Of a DNA stretch of 64,000 nucleotides, positions 62,401-64,000 are shown one piece after another. This stretch comes from Ichthyophonus hoferi (lineage: Eukaryota; Opisthokonta; Ichthyosporea; Ichthyophonida; Ichthyophonidae). Both the position numbers and the translations under genes were made by a program. The DNA lies in assembly GCA_002751075.1 (NCBI GenBank), contig NAOQ01000140.1:36792-100791 (forward strand). The letters are read 5' to 3'. Position 1 is the first letter of the stretch; each line of letters starts with the position of its first letter. The notes beneath the pieces are model-generated. The model saw only the letters and a program-made list of their open reading frames with translations. It was not told the origin of the DNA and ran no database searches.

Positions 62401-64000
62401 TTGAACTGCAAAACAATATAATATATCTAAATATAAAGAGAGAACAGGATGAAGTAGGTCGGAATTTACCGTGACGTGCCATGACACCAGATGTGTCCAA
62501 GGCTGTAGGGAAAGAGGAAGGGAGAGGAAGAGGGTGGGAGAGAGAGAAGGCACTAATCAGACCATGGCTCAGTTTGTAAAAAGTATTTTCTTATAAACAT
62601 ATAGTTCTAACAAATGGTAGGAGGGGAATAAAAATATGGTTAGACTATATATAGACATGGAGTGAGGGAGAGTATATAACTGTATCATATTATTTGGGCC
62701 GCAATTCACACACGTATATATAAATATATGCATGTTTAGGCGTACGTGTGCATCTTACATTAGAGACAAATATAGAAAAAGAGAGAAAGCATAAACTAAA
62801 AAAATGTGTGTAAGAGATAGAGGTGATAGGAATAGGGTGAATAAAGTCGTGTGTGTGCCTCAAAATCATTAGATGTTGCCTGTACAGAAAGGATAACAGC
62901 AATATAGATGGAGAGGCTTTATACTCTAATCAAACCATAGCACATTTTGTCTGGAATATAAGATAGTTATATAGTGAGGCAATACAGATATAAGAGACAT
63001 GAAAGATAGATGGTATACAGGTGAGAGAGATAGAGCTATTTGTACAGGTCCAGGGTGACACAACATGGAAAAAGGTACAAGACATTCATAGTATATGTCA
63101 ATAATTTACAGAACCCAATGTATATATAATCTAATATAGAATGAGAGAGTGAAAAACATACAGAGAGGAAATATAATATGGCATGGATTTGTAGGAGAGA
63201 GTAAATAAAAATAAAATACAGATACATATACACCTACAGAAACGCTGTTTAGAATCCGCCGCTTCCTTTGATTGCTCATAGTCAGGGGGGTATGCCTTCG
63301 CTTCACTGGTTTCTTTTTTCTCCTCAGGAGGGACCTTCAAGAAGAAAAAAGAGAAAGAAAGGTCAGAGGGTACATAGGCTGGAGTATATATATGCATATG
63401 TTACAATGATTCCTTATATATTGATTTATTATCTGCTATCAATCAAATAGTAGAAATTTTCTATCAAACCTACGCAGTAATAATTTTGATTGAGATTAAT
63501 TCCTGTGTTCCATATAAGATATTATATTATATATACAGCTCCATTCGATTCAGTCTCATCGCATCAACGTGCTTAGAATAGTATAAATTAACCACTTTCT
63601 GGTTGAGACAGGGCTTCTAGTTTTGTTTACATTACAGCTTGCCACCTGATATGCGCCTTGTCAGCGTAACAATTTAAGATAAAGACAGGGTATGTCTAGC
63701 CTATATTATATCCTGTTTGAAACAGGATATAATATGGTACAATATGTAGCATGATATAGTAGAGTATCAGATAGTGTAGTATGAGATAGCATGATATGGT
63801 ATAATGGTATATTATATTGTAGTATAATATGATATAATATGATAAGATATATATTACAATATCACAGGCTACGCAAGTGCAGGTAGATAAGTAGACAAAC
63901 AGAGACATGAAGAGACAGGATATATATATATTATATGTATATAGTACTCATACCACATTGTATGGGGGGCATGCAGCTGAATTCGCATTATATTGCTCCT
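53462..64000 (-). CDS. PX-BAR sorting nexin, 5' end outside the window (518 aa visible)
   Basis: Eighteen exons in phase: 63954-64000 (partial), 63238-63334, 62470-62502, 61215-61241, 60519-60577, 60168-60272, 59448-59531, 58694-58748, 58195-58322, 57909-58003, 57041-57275, 56475-56543, 56075-56110, 55531-55596, 54936-54992, 54322-54462, 53970-54122, 53462-53533. Visible residues 1-87 are a Pro/Glu/Ser-rich leader. Residues 88-211 are a PX domain (SVLDPRVYGEE, NRREYEDFTWLRDTL, CLIPPVPEG, TMALQTFLDRIFRHKLL, ILHTFLEC). The rest is helical and charged, a BAR-type dimer module ending QRFSKLLEEVEKPI. It resembles the SNX4/SNX7/SNX30 and SNX5/6 groups; I cannot choose between them. PX-BAR proteins bind phosphoinositides and shape endosomal tubules. 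The first basic contact Arg of RRY is present (NRREYEDF). One donor (54936) is a weak GTTCGT. Several exons have decayed neighbours. Confidence 0.85.
56900..56985 (-). repeat. Exon echo downstream of sorting nexin exon 57041-57275
   Basis: Plus-strand bases ctaccctatctgtgccatca, then gtcagtgtctagtgtcctaa, then atatcct copy the 3' end of the exon and its donor region at 57030-57105 (ctgtgctatcatcg, cctcagtgcctaacgcctta, agatcct). The offset is about 124 bp. The copy has lost its splice donor and reading frame. Confidence 0.7.
57270..57530 (-). repeat. Two exon echoes upstream of sorting nexin exon 57041-57275
   Basis: The 3' splice site and first codons of this exon (ctatag, then GACGAAAAAGATCAATTATTA) recur in diverged form with borders at 57377/57378 and 57494/57495, 102 and 117 bp further upstream on the minus strand. 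The outer copy matches about 45 exon bases (K-K-I-x-Y-Y-x-S-L-x-K-N-L) and the intron before it (aacttaaggtggagtaag). Confidence 0.75.
62840..62945 (-). repeat. Decayed copy of a sorting nexin micro-exon
   Basis: On the minus strand tttctgtacag, then GCAACATCTAATGATTTTGA, then GGCAC resembles the micro-exon 62470-62502 with its acceptor. The flank also matches (62918-62945 against 62548-62570: taatcaaaccatagcacattttgt). In the needed phase it hits a stop at once, so it is not used. Confidence 0.55.
63440..63700 (+). repeat. Dispersed repeat, second copy of the 9760-10030 unit
   Basis: The segment matches 9760-10030 on the same strand over about 260 bases, including gagacagggcttctagtttt-like and the ccacctgatatgcg block. 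It lies in the first visible intron of the sorting nexin gene. Confidence 0.6.
63703..63735. repeat. Perfect 33-nt palindrome
   Basis: Arms of 16 bases (atattatatcctgttt and its exact complement) are separated by a single G. It sits directly after the dispersed repeat 63440-63700 and could be the end of that element or a young hairpin-forming insertion. Confidence 0.85.

Overview
The window is 64 kb of AT-rich (roughly two-thirds A+T) eukaryotic nuclear DNA. It has multi-exon genes with GT-AG introns of 0.1 to 2.3 kb, many AT-rich simple repeats, decayed retroelement pieces and two runs of N. Spliced models were built by hand by matching intron phases and protein-family similarity. The gene set (an EBPL-type EXPERA membrane protein, a UBALD-type protein, an EGF/mucin-linked secreted tyrosinase, a PX-BAR sorting nexin, a CTD-interacting-domain protein) looks opisthokont and probably holozoan. 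An ichthyosporean-like protist with a large AT-rich genome would fit, but that is inference.

Layout. Positions 1-3488 hold no gene. 3489-10737 (+) is a nine-exon gene for an unrecognised 416-residue protein. 10738-13499 is intergenic, with a retroelement fossil and an assembly gap. 13500-17314 (+) is EBPL. 17315-22478 is apparently empty. 22479-24800 (+) encodes a 90-residue UBALD-like protein. 24801-29391 has no confident gene. 29392-32648 (+) is the tyrosinase. 34366-39814 (+) encodes a 931-residue protein joining an FCP1/NIF-like fold without its catalytic signature, a CID and a long Arg/Glu/Asp-rich tail. 40646-43127 (-) is a pseudogene copy of the first two exons of the next gene. 46659-50918 (+) is a complete six-exon NAD(P)-dependent reductase of the DFR/GRE2 type. 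50919-53461 is intergenic with Copia-type fossils. 53462 to the window end (-) is a sorting nexin with 18 visible exons, cut at its 5' end.

The genes do not form an obvious pathway. The most unusual features are these. First, the FCP1-like/CID fusion pairs two modules that in known proteins both act on the RNA polymerase II C-terminal domain. Second, decayed tandem copies of exon edges with their splice sites ('exon echoes') lie 100-170 bp from real exons in at least three genes. Third, an inverted head-to-head duplication produced the reductase pseudogene. Fourth, a 31-bp satellite with alternating unit types fills most of one intron. No CRISPR array, tRNA or rRNA gene was seen.
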